From Silvania confinis (GTDB lineage Bacteria; Pseudomonadota; Gammaproteobacteria; Enterobacterales; Enterobacteriaceae): a stretch of DNA of 64,000 bases. Shown in pieces: positions 38,001-44,083 of this stretch (its first letter is position 1; each line of letters begins with the position of its first letter). The stretch is taken from positions 107,506 through 171,505 of the forward strand of contig NZ_JAMGZJ010000069.1 of the NCBI RefSeq assembly GCF_025564085.1, written 5' to 3'. The notes beneath the pieces are model-generated. The model saw nothing but the letters and a program-made list of their open reading frames with translations, had not been told where the DNA came from and did not search any database. Position numbers and translations under genes: made by a program.

Positions 38001-38727
38001 TCGCTGTACCGCCATCAGTACCGATTTCAACGATGCCGAACTGGTTCATGATCCGCACAGATTCAGGGTCATAAACCGATAATTGCATATTGCCGACCGG
38101 GGTATCGTCCGCCGAGACAAAGGTTGAGGAGTCGTAAATACTGATGACCTGGAAGCTGCCGTCCAGCCCCGGGACCTCAACGTTGAGCTCCTCGTTCTGC
38201 TGCGGATTCGCCGGATTAGGCGAGTAGGTAAATTCACTGATATTGGCGGCCGTAATCGGGGTGATCACCCCTTGCGAATCCGTTGCCTGAATAGTGAGGA
38301 TCCGATCCCCTTCCGGGGCAATGGCCCCTGGCAGCGCATTGACCACCGTAACGGTCCGCCCGGTTACCCCGTTCCCGGACGTCACATCCGGCAGTTGCGG
38401 GATTGGGCCCAGAATATTAAGCGTAGTGCCCGGTAAATAATGATTCGGTAAAACCTGATTATCAATGCTAAAGGCTATACCTGTATCGATGACTGTATCA
38501 AAGTTATAGGTGGGGTCAGTCGGGAATAAATAACTGGGATAGGCGGTCGCCCAGTTTATATCGTCTGCATACGCTGCGCCGGATAAGCCAGAAAGTATTA
38601 CCGTAACAACGCTGGGGATAATCAGACGGCGAGGACTTTTTTTGCCGGAGTGCGCAGTAGAGAGCTCACTTACCGCAACAAAACAGCCAGCCACGTGGCT
38701 CCATACATGACGATATATTTTATTCAT
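29047..38727 (-). CDS. Giant type V autotransporter (3226 residues)
   Basis: Begins MNKIYRHVWSHVAGCFVAVSELST, the extended signal peptide region (ESPR) of very large autotransporters, cleaved near AYADD (about 55). The passenger runs to about residue 2940. Its first 500 residues are unique. The middle consists of glycine/asparagine-rich beta-helix repeats (NTGTI-type strands). The latter part has autotransporter-associated strands such as LTLTGDNSYTGATSVQQG. A module of about 270 residues occurs twice (LQFWDGD... and MRFWDGF..., each after a TPGGALNDL segment). The final 280 residues are the barrel, ending LGMKIRF. No protease or lipase motif seen; an adhesin or surface scaffold is likely. 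First gene of a seven-gene unit. Confidence 0.93.
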   Translation of the reverse strand: MNKIYRHVWSHVAGCFVAVSELSTAHSGKKSPRRLIIPSVVTVILSGLSGAAYADDINWATAYPSYLFPTDPTYNFDTVIDTGIAFSIDNQVLPNHYLPGTTLNILGPIPQLPDVTSGNGVTGRTVTVVNALPGAIAPEGDRILTIQATDSQGVITPITAANISEFTYSPNPANPQQNEELNVEVPGLDGSFQVISIYDSSTFVSADDTPVGNMQLSVYDPESVRIMNQFGIVEIGTDGGTANINIGADTLGATPIAAAANTLDLLTKDSTLARADGDGSATSAVNWQSDNYIHFRPAAVISNQSQSVGAQSTQYNYTLTLPNYTELPGGRVIQLGSRTFDITSSDDIADVNNYLTGQGAYAGSPQIQYWLTAGATVQGEVIDSAVEAQTVYNSIITGLLNQAQSTQINLTYDVWEDRLNHTNNATIGTGDLRVIYANGDAATGTVTADGSLAVDGASAVMEAFDGGVITNNGDINAWRSSGSTSTVAMLANFGDAINTGTINAGLFLEKDGVNQNVSNVGSVGMAGLGDATLSNSGYINVAVTNSASHNAWGMAVGDSSTLTNTGTITLTGNSRNPDGRAGGYAILSDSTGTVTNAGRIFIGGAPITTVAVPQAINLVGSGNLTAGMYTTGKGNMVNTGTITLLSQTRNAAGMLVDGGTEDVTNNGQLNVLGSLTSTSDGGTAAAANYGMYVKDNGGVVTNNGRIFVDGDNNIALNILAQTANATLNSTADASIIVGTAGDAGGTDSQPYTYRNYAVYAEGLNSQAAQVTLDSDISLLSAGAIGVHARGNATIDIGADASLSFQNSQQMGYYAWGQGASINITNATITDNAQTDSILFAVDHGAIFNGNTGTGSSYDLIVSGQGSTGVFANGVDDLNNNDLADDVATQLTTGAATITVSGNNAVGVKVTGGANGAITDGAINLAGNNTTAVLVDGRNYNIDATIDPVARETLVTSDAVIASADGQSGIVGYNIGYLGNLTLNAGAAINLLGTNSTGIILHNNGQATVTAPVSVAGTNNIGVDIQNAGLLNNSGAITVSGASGSGNIGLRVEGAGATVSQLGTVTANGGLAAVQLAGNGATLTVNGSGNQITASNGADGVRIDSTGASSFNASNTTIDVSGTGAGINNNASASDINLNDVTINAGDGPAIRTAVTFTAEGSDNVLNVLGSGSGFAFMQADGSQTSGNLTIGTGYTINGTGTDSTGILARTSGSVNSGTSITMGATAGAAIEATNASSLSNSGVITTSSDTGSTILAQNTAAFSNSGTITSTSTTNAQSLIALNGTAATRSISNTGTIISQSEDATVIDASGSANNTVTNTGTLRAASDSAQVVLTGSGNDVMNINAGTTQGEITLGSGNDQFGYTAGEFAGGVTFTGGDGNDTATFGDVSLSTLHHVLSEGGTNNALTFNSTHSAGGSANIGSLAADDLAQGTNIGTGWSSLTLDGDPADVRVVNDLALSGAQQINVNNGATLRTGDNGVTSGEATIRQYNIATTGPTSLVSFDGAADQTYSGVISGSGGMERINGGNTILLGNNTFTGNTLIGPDSELALGNGGTTGSLSTVTNITDNGLLTVNRSDDVALNGVISGTGDFRQLGSGVTRLGGNNSYAGTTTVEQGTLLVNGVQSGTGLTTVQSGTTLGGYGTLGGDVVFDTGTVLRPGDDARGNGTGVLTINGDLTLASDTDSQFQLGEAYTPGGALNDLVDVAGNLTLDGVVNVALTAGGTFLPGVYRLFNYGGALVNNTMTIGTLPPNDAELYAVQTNIANQVNLVLDFPQPADQLQFWDGDLNATNHGDGTSGNGTVDGGFGFWTALISGTSNNWTQVNGVGNAPWSQTAFAVFQGAADNVLISNVAGDVLTSGMQFTTDGYVLAADPANPDSQLHIVATNLAGAGSPDNSYDAVGGTHGDSFFVIRVGDGAAGADVTTTVNVDLVQDNNDDGAIRLLKTDPGRLILNGDNQYSGGTAVWNGILQVSKDSSLGDADTFVLIKNGATFQTGADYTTDRLFVVDGVAGGTFDVFGQTFTPQGGIGGDGPLAVKDSSTGTDDGVLDLNIANSYQGNTTIIGKNGTGTLTVNANASGALGRADSTVALTDDARLNFNNDSAAEAHLFTVTGSTLAFNDTATADGSAINLVDGTLTLGDDSSGGNATVNVDTASQMLLSGSADAGNSLTTNSGTVAYTGNAQGASARISNLAGGSVSLVDSAGNTAIGSLSGAGDVNLGSATLTEGNLGLNDTISGLISGIGGGLAKTGSGTLTLTGDNSYTGATSVQQGVLLVNGDQSAATGATIVATDATLGGAGILGGSVTVADNGHLTPGAAVGSVGELTIGSLTLAQNAQLDFQFGQSGTPGGALNDLLTVNGDLNLDGTLNITQTAGGNFDVGVYRVIDYSGALTNNILQIGTAPAAADDLYVQTSIDGQVNLVNRSGYTMRFWDGFGGEGGSLKNNDTIDGGNGLWQNSNGNDNWTTDQTSPEGAFNTPFSDGAFAVFGGESGNVSVDNSLGAVTISGAQFMTNGYVINDGVITTDTADTIIRVGDGTLRGAGYTATLNSQIAGSGGLNKTDLGTLVLNGNNTYQGGTTISDGVLQVSGDPNLGAAGTAITLNGGTLRYGAAFDTAREVTLAGDGGAIDTNGNDVSLLTAVSGSGNLAKQGDGVLTLTQDSSFQGETTVRNGTLQLGNGGTSGSVLGNVVNLATLVVNRANTLELNGIITGTGDFIQRGEGTTVLNGLNKWTGYTLVENGTLLAGGINRFSNASSHIVSSNGTLDTGGHNQTVKDLVNQGTVNLRGGNVGSTLTVAGDYVGLNGTLKIAAQQNSPGIADRLVIDGGSASGSTLLDIDVSRLGEPTEGDGILVVDAINGGVTTAQTTKDAFNIGSDYLTAGAWEYQLFAGDINGAGEDWFLRAGYRPDVPGFDTLPSIIRQADLFVLGTLHLRQGDEQPYRADNPADQEGRFWARYLTKTIDQTLDDATSSTSHSQYNGMQMGLDLWQNDQWRAGLYTTFMDIDSSIDGNTGMSGGAAYNSTFSTYLGGYATWTDTDGFYVDNVLQYGYHSVDLKNMTDHQTYHPDGNTVTASVEVGKPWYFGDTGWALEPQAQLIWQWSNFDDVTLNDAARTNVSVNADSAVIGRLGARLTAEYDTNYGKVKPYVRVNYWQELTDGQDEVTYRNTANGDGKTTLKANQQFAATEAAIGATWTVTDDVQAYTEVGKTWDNSGKTSLDADISASLGMKIRF

Positions 38728-39077
38728 AACAGCCCTGCCTGATCCATAGGTTTGAAATCAATGGAAATAACGAGAAAAGTTAAGAAACATCAGTGGGAGT
38801 AGTACGATAAGGTTAGCTGAATATTTAATTTTCACGAATAGTCATTATTGAAAAAATAAATCAATGATATTGACGGGATGCTGAATATAATCTAGCTGCG
38901 CTAACGCATTAACACTCTTAATCAATTTAAAAACAATTAGTCTGTAGGCCTAATTATTTAATTGCACATCTTACTTGCTGATTACAAACAACGGTTTATA
39001 TTTTAAAGCAGGTTACAGATTGTAACTTTCGGGATGTAGACAATTTTCGTCGAGCCGCTAAAAGTGCGAGGATGTAA
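38728..39077. promoter_or_regulatory. AT-rich divergent promoter region, autotransporter / alkylsulfatase
   Basis: 350 bases, strikingly AT-rich against the GC-rich genes on each side, which suits H-NS silencing and divergent promoters. GTTACA-GAT-TGTAAC at 39012-39026 is a perfect inverted repeat about 50 bases before the alkylsulfatase start and is a candidate operator. No gene is supported here. Confidence 0.6.
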
Positions 39078-41054
39078 ATGAAACTGAAACCCATAGCCAG
39101 AGGACTGGCGCTGGCTGGTCTGTTGACCACATTCATTGTTCCAGCGTATGCCGATGTTTCCCCTAAAGACGCCACCGCCGCCACCAAACAAGCTAACGAC
39201 AGTCTTTATAACCAACTTCCTTTCTCTGATAACACTGACTTTACCGATGCGCACAAAGGCTTTATTGCCCCGCTGCCAACTGAAGTGATTCACGGTGAAC
39301 AGGGAAATGTGGTCTGGAATCCTCAGCAGTACGCGTTTATTAAAGAAGGTGAAAAAGCACCGGATACGGTTAACCCGAGCCTGTGGCGACAGTCGCAGCT
39401 AATTAATATTAGCGGCTTATTCGAAGTCACCGACGGGGTATATCAGATCCGCAACCTCGACCTGTCGAATATGACCATTATCGAAGGAACTACCGGCATT
39501 ACCGTCGTTGACCCGCTGGTCTCGGCAGAAACCGCGAAAGTCGGGATGGACCTCTATTTCAAACAGCGCGGTAAAAAACCGGTTGTGGCGATTATTTACA
39601 CCCACAGCCACGTTGACCACTATGGCGGCGTGCGCGGCGTGGTTGACGAAGCCGACGTGAAAGCCGGTAAAACCAAAATTTACGCTCCGGCCGGCTTTAT
39701 GGAAGCCGCCGTGGCAGAAAACATTATGGCCGGTAACGTGATGAGCCGCCGCGCCAGCTACATGTACGGCAACCTGCTGAAACCGGATGCCAAAGGCCAG
39801 GTCGGTGCCGGTCTGGGGACTACCACCTCGGCGGGTACGGTGACGCTGATTGCGCCAACCAATATCATCGAGAAAGACGGTCAGAAAGAGACCATCGACG
39901 GCCTGACCTATGACTTTATGCTCGCACCAGGCTCCGAAGCCCCGTCAGAAATGCTGTGGTTTATCGAAGAGAAAAAACTCATCGAATCAGCCGAAGACGT
40001 GACTCACACCCTGCACAACACCTACTCCCTGCGCGGGGCGAAAATTCGTGAGCCGCTGCCGTGGTCGAAATACATCAACGAAGCGATTGTGCGCTGGGGT
40101 GATAAAGCCGAGATCCTGATGGCCCAGCACCACTGGCCGACCTGGGGTAACGAAAACGTCAATAAACTGCTGAAAAGCCAGCGTGACCTGTACCGCTACA
40201 TCAACGACCAGACCTTGCGTATGGCCAACCAGGGCCTGACCCGGGATGAGATTGCCGCCAACTTCAAACTGCCGGACTCGCTGGCCCACACCTGGGCGAA
40301 CCGTGGCTACTACGGCTCGGTGAGCCACGACGTGAAAGCCACCTACGTGCTGTACCTCGGCTGGTTTGACGGCAACCCGGCCACCCTCGACGAACTGCCG
40401 CCGGAAGAGTCGGCGAAGAAATTTGTCGAGTACATGGGCGGTGCCGATGCGCTTCTGCAGAAAGCGAAAACCGACTTCGACCAGGGTAACTACCGCTGGG
40501 TCGCGCAGGTGGTGAGCAAAGTGGTGTTCGCCGATCCGCAAAACCAGGCCGCGCGTAATCTGGAAGCAGATGCGCTGGAGCAGCTGGGTTATCAGGCTGA
40601 GTCTGGCCCGTGGCGTAACTTCTACCTCACCGGCGCGCAGGAACTGCGTAACGGCGTGGTGAAAGGCCCGACCCCGAACACTGCCAGCCCGGATACCGTG
40701 CGTGCGATGACGCCAGAGATGTTCTTCGACTATTTGGCGGTGCACATCAACGGCGAGAAAGCAGGTAGCGCGAAGTCGGTGTTTAACATCGATCTGGGCA
40801 GCGAAGGCGGCAAGTACAAGCTGGAGCTGGAAAACGGGGTGCTGAACCACACCGCCAACGCAGAAGCGAAAGATGCTGACGCGACCCTGACCCTCAGCCG
40901 CGACACGCTGAATAAAATCATCCTGAAAGAGACTACCCTCAAACAGGCTGAAGACAGCGGCGATGTGAAACTGACCGGCGACGGTGCCAAACTTGACCAG
41001 ATGCTGGGCTATATGGACAAGTTTGAATTCTGGTTCAATATTGTGACACCGTAA
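39078..41054 (+). CDS. Exported alkylsulfatase (SdsA1/YjcS type, metallo-beta-lactamase fold)
   Basis: 658 residues with GAGG before the ATG and a Sec signal peptide ending VPAYA. The zinc site THSHVDHYGG is intact at 175-184. Further conserved stretches are AGSEAPSEMLWFI-type and HTLHNTYSLRGAKIREPLPWSKYI. The C-terminal third has the dimerisation helices and an SCP2-like lipid-binding domain (MFFDYLAVHINGEKAG to the end). The family removes sulfate from primary alkyl sulfates such as dodecyl sulfate, releasing alcohol and sulfate. Periplasmic location is predicted. It faces the autotransporter operon from a shared regulatory region, linking sulfate-ester attack to that surface machinery. Confidence 0.92.
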   Translation: MKLKPIARGLALAGLLTTFIVPAYADVSPKDATAATKQANDSLYNQLPFSDNTDFTDAHKGFIAPLPTEVIHGEQGNVVWNPQQYAFIKEGEKAPDTVNPSLWRQSQLINISGLFEVTDGVYQIRNLDLSNMTIIEGTTGITVVDPLVSAETAKVGMDLYFKQRGKKPVVAIIYTHSHVDHYGGVRGVVDEADVKAGKTKIYAPAGFMEAAVAENIMAGNVMSRRASYMYGNLLKPDAKGQVGAGLGTTTSAGTVTLIAPTNIIEKDGQKETIDGLTYDFMLAPGSEAPSEMLWFIEEKKLIESAEDVTHTLHNTYSLRGAKIREPLPWSKYINEAIVRWGDKAEILMAQHHWPTWGNENVNKLLKSQRDLYRYINDQTLRMANQGLTRDEIAANFKLPDSLAHTWANRGYYGSVSHDVKATYVLYLGWFDGNPATLDELPPEESAKKFVEYMGGADALLQKAKTDFDQGNYRWVAQVVSKVVFADPQNQAARNLEADALEQLGYQAESGPWRNFYLTGAQELRNGVVKGPTPNTASPDTVRAMTPEMFFDYLAVHINGEKAGSAKSVFNIDLGSEGGKYKLELENGVLNHTANAEAKDADATLTLSRDTLNKIILKETTLKQAEDSGDVKLTGDGAKLDQMLGYMDKFEFWFNIVTP

Positions 41055-41061
41055 CGTAACG

Positions 41062-41090
41062 ACACCCTCGCGACTCCATCGCGAGGGTGT
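41062..41090 (+). terminator. Strong hairpin after the alkylsulfatase gene
   Basis: ACACCCTCGCGA and TCGCGAGGGTGT are perfect 12-base arms around a five-base loop, eight bases after the stop codon, followed by TATCTCTCT. Very likely an intrinsic terminator, though the T-run is interrupted. Confidence 0.75.
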
Positions 41091-41232
41091 TATCTCTCTG
41101 GCCTGCCTACACAATGGCGATAAAACCTCCCTTCCTTCTCATCCTGCTGCTCGCGTCGATGGCCTTGAGCCCGTCGGGCTTACTGCGGACGGTCATCGCA
41201 TCAAGCAACGCGCAGATGCGGTACTGACCCTG

Positions 41233-42066
41233 ATGAGCTATATGGCGATCCCGGATATCACCGCCAGCGATCTGAACATCGGCACCGGCACCAGTGAAAG
41301 CAACGAACTCTCGGTTACCCAGTTTGGCGGCGGCGCGACGATGGGCGAGTCCTTCCCGCTGTACCTTGAAGGGGCGCTGGGCTACAGCCGTTACGATCCG
41401 CAATTTCTGGTCAGCAATGGCACGGAAACGCGACGGATACCGACCAAATGGAACAGCCTCACCGCCACCGGGGGGATCGGCTGGGATGTAACGCTCTGGC
41501 GCGATAACCGGGGCGGTAATCTGGTGCTGCGCCCGATTGCCAATGTGATGCTCGGCACCCTGGCCAGCGATGCCCGCATCGGGGCGTGGGTCATCGATCG
41601 GCGCACCAACGCCGACTTTGATTTTCTGGATGGCGGACGCTTAAACGCCTACGGTCTGGGCGGGTCGCTGATGCTGGATTATGAGCTGGTTTCTAAGCCG
41701 CAGGATGTGGATATCGAACTGCGCTATTCGGGCATGAAAATCCAGACCTTTGCCAACACCTCCCGCGCCGTGGAAGGCCATGCGAAGGCGCATAATCTGG
41801 GCCTGTATCTGCGCCGCCGGGCACCCATCTCCGACTGGACGCTGTTAAAAAGCCCTGTCCGCTACGTGCTGGAAGGGGCGCATACCGAATACCTGGGCGA
41901 CCAGCGCGGCACACTCGGGTTTAACAGCCTGAGCTCGGTCGGCGTCGGGATTGAGCTCGACAGCAGTAAATACCCGGTCTTTATCACCCGTACCCGGCTG
42001 GTGGCGCGCTATATGTTCGGGGAAGACACCAGCGGGTACGGGATCGGCCTGGCAATGAGTTTTTAA
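41233..42066 (+). CDS. Autotransporter-barrel-like outer-membrane protein, 5' end probably frameshifted
   Basis: 277 residues of barrel-like sequence (LYLEGALGYSRYDPQFLV, GGIGWDVTLWRDNRGGNLVLRPIANV, GLGGSLMLDYELV, ending GYGIGLAMSF with terminal Phe). The ATG at 41233 has no signal peptide or ribosome site. Coding sense continues upstream in this frame (DGLEPVGLTADGHRIKQR from about 41158) but no start codon exists there. A neighbouring frame from 41114 opens MAIKPPFLLILLLASMA, a good signal peptide. A one-base change near 41155 would join the two. It is either a recent pseudogene or a sequencing error. The gene follows the alkylsulfatase behind a terminator and overlaps the converging HAD gene by four bases. 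Confidence 0.65.
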   Translation: MSYMAIPDITASDLNIGTGTSESNELSVTQFGGGATMGESFPLYLEGALGYSRYDPQFLVSNGTETRRIPTKWNSLTATGGIGWDVTLWRDNRGGNLVLRPIANVMLGTLASDARIGAWVIDRRTNADFDFLDGGRLNAYGLGGSLMLDYELVSKPQDVDIELRYSGMKIQTFANTSRAVEGHAKAHNLGLYLRRRAPISDWTLLKSPVRYVLEGAHTEYLGDQRGTLGFNSLSSVGVGIELDSSKYPVFITRTRLVARYMFGEDTSGYGIGLAMSF

Positions 42067-43070
42067 TTGCCGGGTTTTAGCGCACATTGCGCCGGATCAA
42101 ACACCGTCTTCCAGTCTTTTTGCATATCCACCACCGTCCAGCCTTTCTCTTTCGCCACCGTTAGGCCTTCGACCAGTTTGCCGCTGGCGGGCGGATGGCT
42201 GTCGTAGGCATATTCCCGTTTGTCGTCGGTATGGTGAACGATCAGGCCAAAGGTTTTGAAGTCCGGGTTGGCGGCGGTGTACTGCATCATGGCTAAATCG
42301 CCGTCGCTGTTGCCAAAGGCCGCCACCGGGCGTTGCCCCATAAACAGATGAATGGCCACCGGCTTGGCGGCCGCATCGTCATTGAACGCCCCTTTCATGG
42401 TTTTGCGCAGTTGGGTGCCGTCCTCGGTTAACGAAAACTCGCTCAGCGAGAACGACCCCACCACCTGCTCCGGCGGAATGCCGTACATTTTTTGGCTCAG
42501 CACGCGCATAAAGTCGATGCCACCGCCGGAAATAATCCAGGTTTTAAAGCCGTTGTCACGCAGGTAGTCCAGCACCTGGCGCATCGGCTGATAGCCCATG
42601 CTGTCGTAGCGGCAGCCAAAGCGTTGATCGCGCTGGTTGTCCACCCACTGGCTGACGCGCTGGGCGAACTCCTCGGTGGTGATGTCGCTGTGGGTGGCGG
42701 CCAGCAGCTGCATTAGCCCTTTTTCACCGGACGCGGCGACCGCTTTCAGGTCGTTATTCAGCACCGCGCCGAGCACCGGATCGTTCTTCCACTCCGGGTG
42801 CTGCGGGGCCAGACGCTTCACTTCGTCCACCGCAAACTGCAGCTGGAAGGTCAGCGGCGCTTCCGGCCACAGGGTGCCGTCGTTATCAAACACCACGTAA
42901 CGCTTGTCCGGCGGAATATAGGTGGAGCGATCCTGATTGGTGGCATTTTGCACCCACTGCATAATGGCGTTTTTCGCCGCCGTATCGTTCCAGGCGGAGA
43001 GCGGATCCGCCGCCTGCGCGCTGCTCATGGCAGCGAGCAGCAGTACGCTGAGGACTACCTTCTTATTCAT
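42063..43070 (-). CDS. Exported HAD-superfamily phosphatase
   Basis: 335 residues, start overlapping the upstream BatD-like stop as ATGA. A clean signal peptide (VVLSVLLLAAMSSAQA) shows it is periplasmic. HAD motif I is FDNDGTLW with nucleophile D62 and D64; motif II lies in WIISGGG; motif IV is FGNSDGDLAMM. The fold is of the phosphoserine-phosphatase type with an inserted cap. The periplasmic substrate is unknown; phosphorylated glycans or phospholipid head groups are possible. Last gene of the sulfatase/MoxR/Bat operon, so its job is presumably tied to the same substrate or complex. Confidence 0.88.
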   Translation of the reverse strand: MNKKVVLSVLLLAAMSSAQAADPLSAWNDTAAKNAIMQWVQNATNQDRSTYIPPDKRYVVFDNDGTLWPEAPLTFQLQFAVDEVKRLAPQHPEWKNDPVLGAVLNNDLKAVAASGEKGLMQLLAATHSDITTEEFAQRVSQWVDNQRDQRFGCRYDSMGYQPMRQVLDYLRDNGFKTWIISGGGIDFMRVLSQKMYGIPPEQVVGSFSLSEFSLTEDGTQLRKTMKGAFNDDAAAKPVAIHLFMGQRPVAAFGNSDGDLAMMQYTAANPDFKTFGLIVHHTDDKREYAYDSHPPASGKLVEGLTVAKEKGWTVVDMQKDWKTVFDPAQCALKPGN

Positions 43071-44083
43071 CGTTCACCCCTTTTGTCAGGCGTCATTTTC
43101 GGCAGGTGGACTGGCGTCCAGAAACGACGCCAGATGTGATGGAGATACGTCAGGCTGCGTCCCAGCAGACGCCGCGTTAACCAGACCACCACCGCCAGCG
43201 CAATGCTGGCTGCGATAATCAGCGCCGTGCGCCAGGGGCTTTCGCGGGTGGTGCCGCGCAGGGCCGACTCGCTGCCGGCCGCACGCGCCGCCGCCACCTG
43301 CAGGGTCGATCCCGGTAGTGTCGCGTTCTGCCACTGCTGATGGGTGGTGTCCCACCAGCGCAATTTGACCGGCGGAATAACAATGCTGCCCGCCTGCGAC
43401 GGCAGATAGCGCAGTTTCTCCACCCGCCGGGCACCTTCAATCTCACCCCGCCCTGATTTGAGCAAGGTATTCTCCGGCGTCAGGCGTTGGGTATCGGTTC
43501 CCGGGATCGCATACAGAATTTGCGGGATCTGGGTCGCCACAATGCCGCCCGCCTCCACCGTCACGGTGCGCTCGACCACATCACCCGCATGCAGGCTGTC
43601 GTCGTTGCTGGCGTGAAACTGGGTAATTTTCTGGCTCAGGGTTAAACGGCTGGCGGGCAGGAAGCGATCGGGCTGCTCGACGCCTTTTGGCCAGACAATC
43701 GGCTTTTTCAGCTCCGGCAGTTGCACGGTGACCGGGGCCTGGCTGGCGGACGTCAGGGTGATTTCGGTGGCCGGCAGCAGCAGGTCGCCCTGATCCCACG
43801 CCATCACCTGCCGTTCGAGACGCACCCCGCTCCAGCTGATGCCCCCTTGTTGACGGCTCAGCAGTTGGTTAGGCACAGGCGTCGTCATTAATGCGCCGTT
43901 TTTAATCACAAAATCGGGCCATTCCGGCGGTGGGTTAAACCAGCTGTCGGTCCAGTAGGTCACGGCGATGGTCACCGGCTGCCCCGGCGTGACGTGTTCG
44001 GGGGCCACCAGTTCACGGGTGATATCCATCGCCCCACGGGCAGGCAAAACGGCCACTAACAGCAAAAGAAGCAAGGCTTTCAT
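43067..44083 (-). CDS. BatD-like membrane-anchored periplasmic protein
   Basis: 338 residues from the ATG at 44083, which overlaps the upstream stop as ATGA. A signal peptide (LLLLLLVAVLPARGA) leads to periplasmic beta-sandwich repeats (VTPGQPVTIAVTYWTDSWF, HAGDVVERTVTVEAGGI, LRYLPSQAGSIVIPPVKLRWWD). A membrane helix follows (ALIIASIALAVVVWL region), then a basic cytoplasmic tail. This is the design of BatD/oxygen-tolerance proteins, shorter than the roughly 550-600 residues common in Bacteroidetes. It probably forms the periplasmic arm of a complex with the BatA and BatB partners. Confidence 0.82.
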   Translation of the reverse strand: MKALLLLLLVAVLPARGAMDITRELVAPEHVTPGQPVTIAVTYWTDSWFNPPPEWPDFVIKNGALMTTPVPNQLLSRQQGGISWSGVRLERQVMAWDQGDLLLPATEITLTSASQAPVTVQLPELKKPIVWPKGVEQPDRFLPASRLTLSQKITQFHASNDDSLHAGDVVERTVTVEAGGIVATQIPQILYAIPGTDTQRLTPENTLLKSGRGEIEGARRVEKLRYLPSQAGSIVIPPVKLRWWDTTHQQWQNATLPGSTLQVAAARAAGSESALRGTTRESPWRTALIIAASIALAVVVWLTRRLLGRSLTYLHHIWRRFWTPVHLPKMTPDKRGER

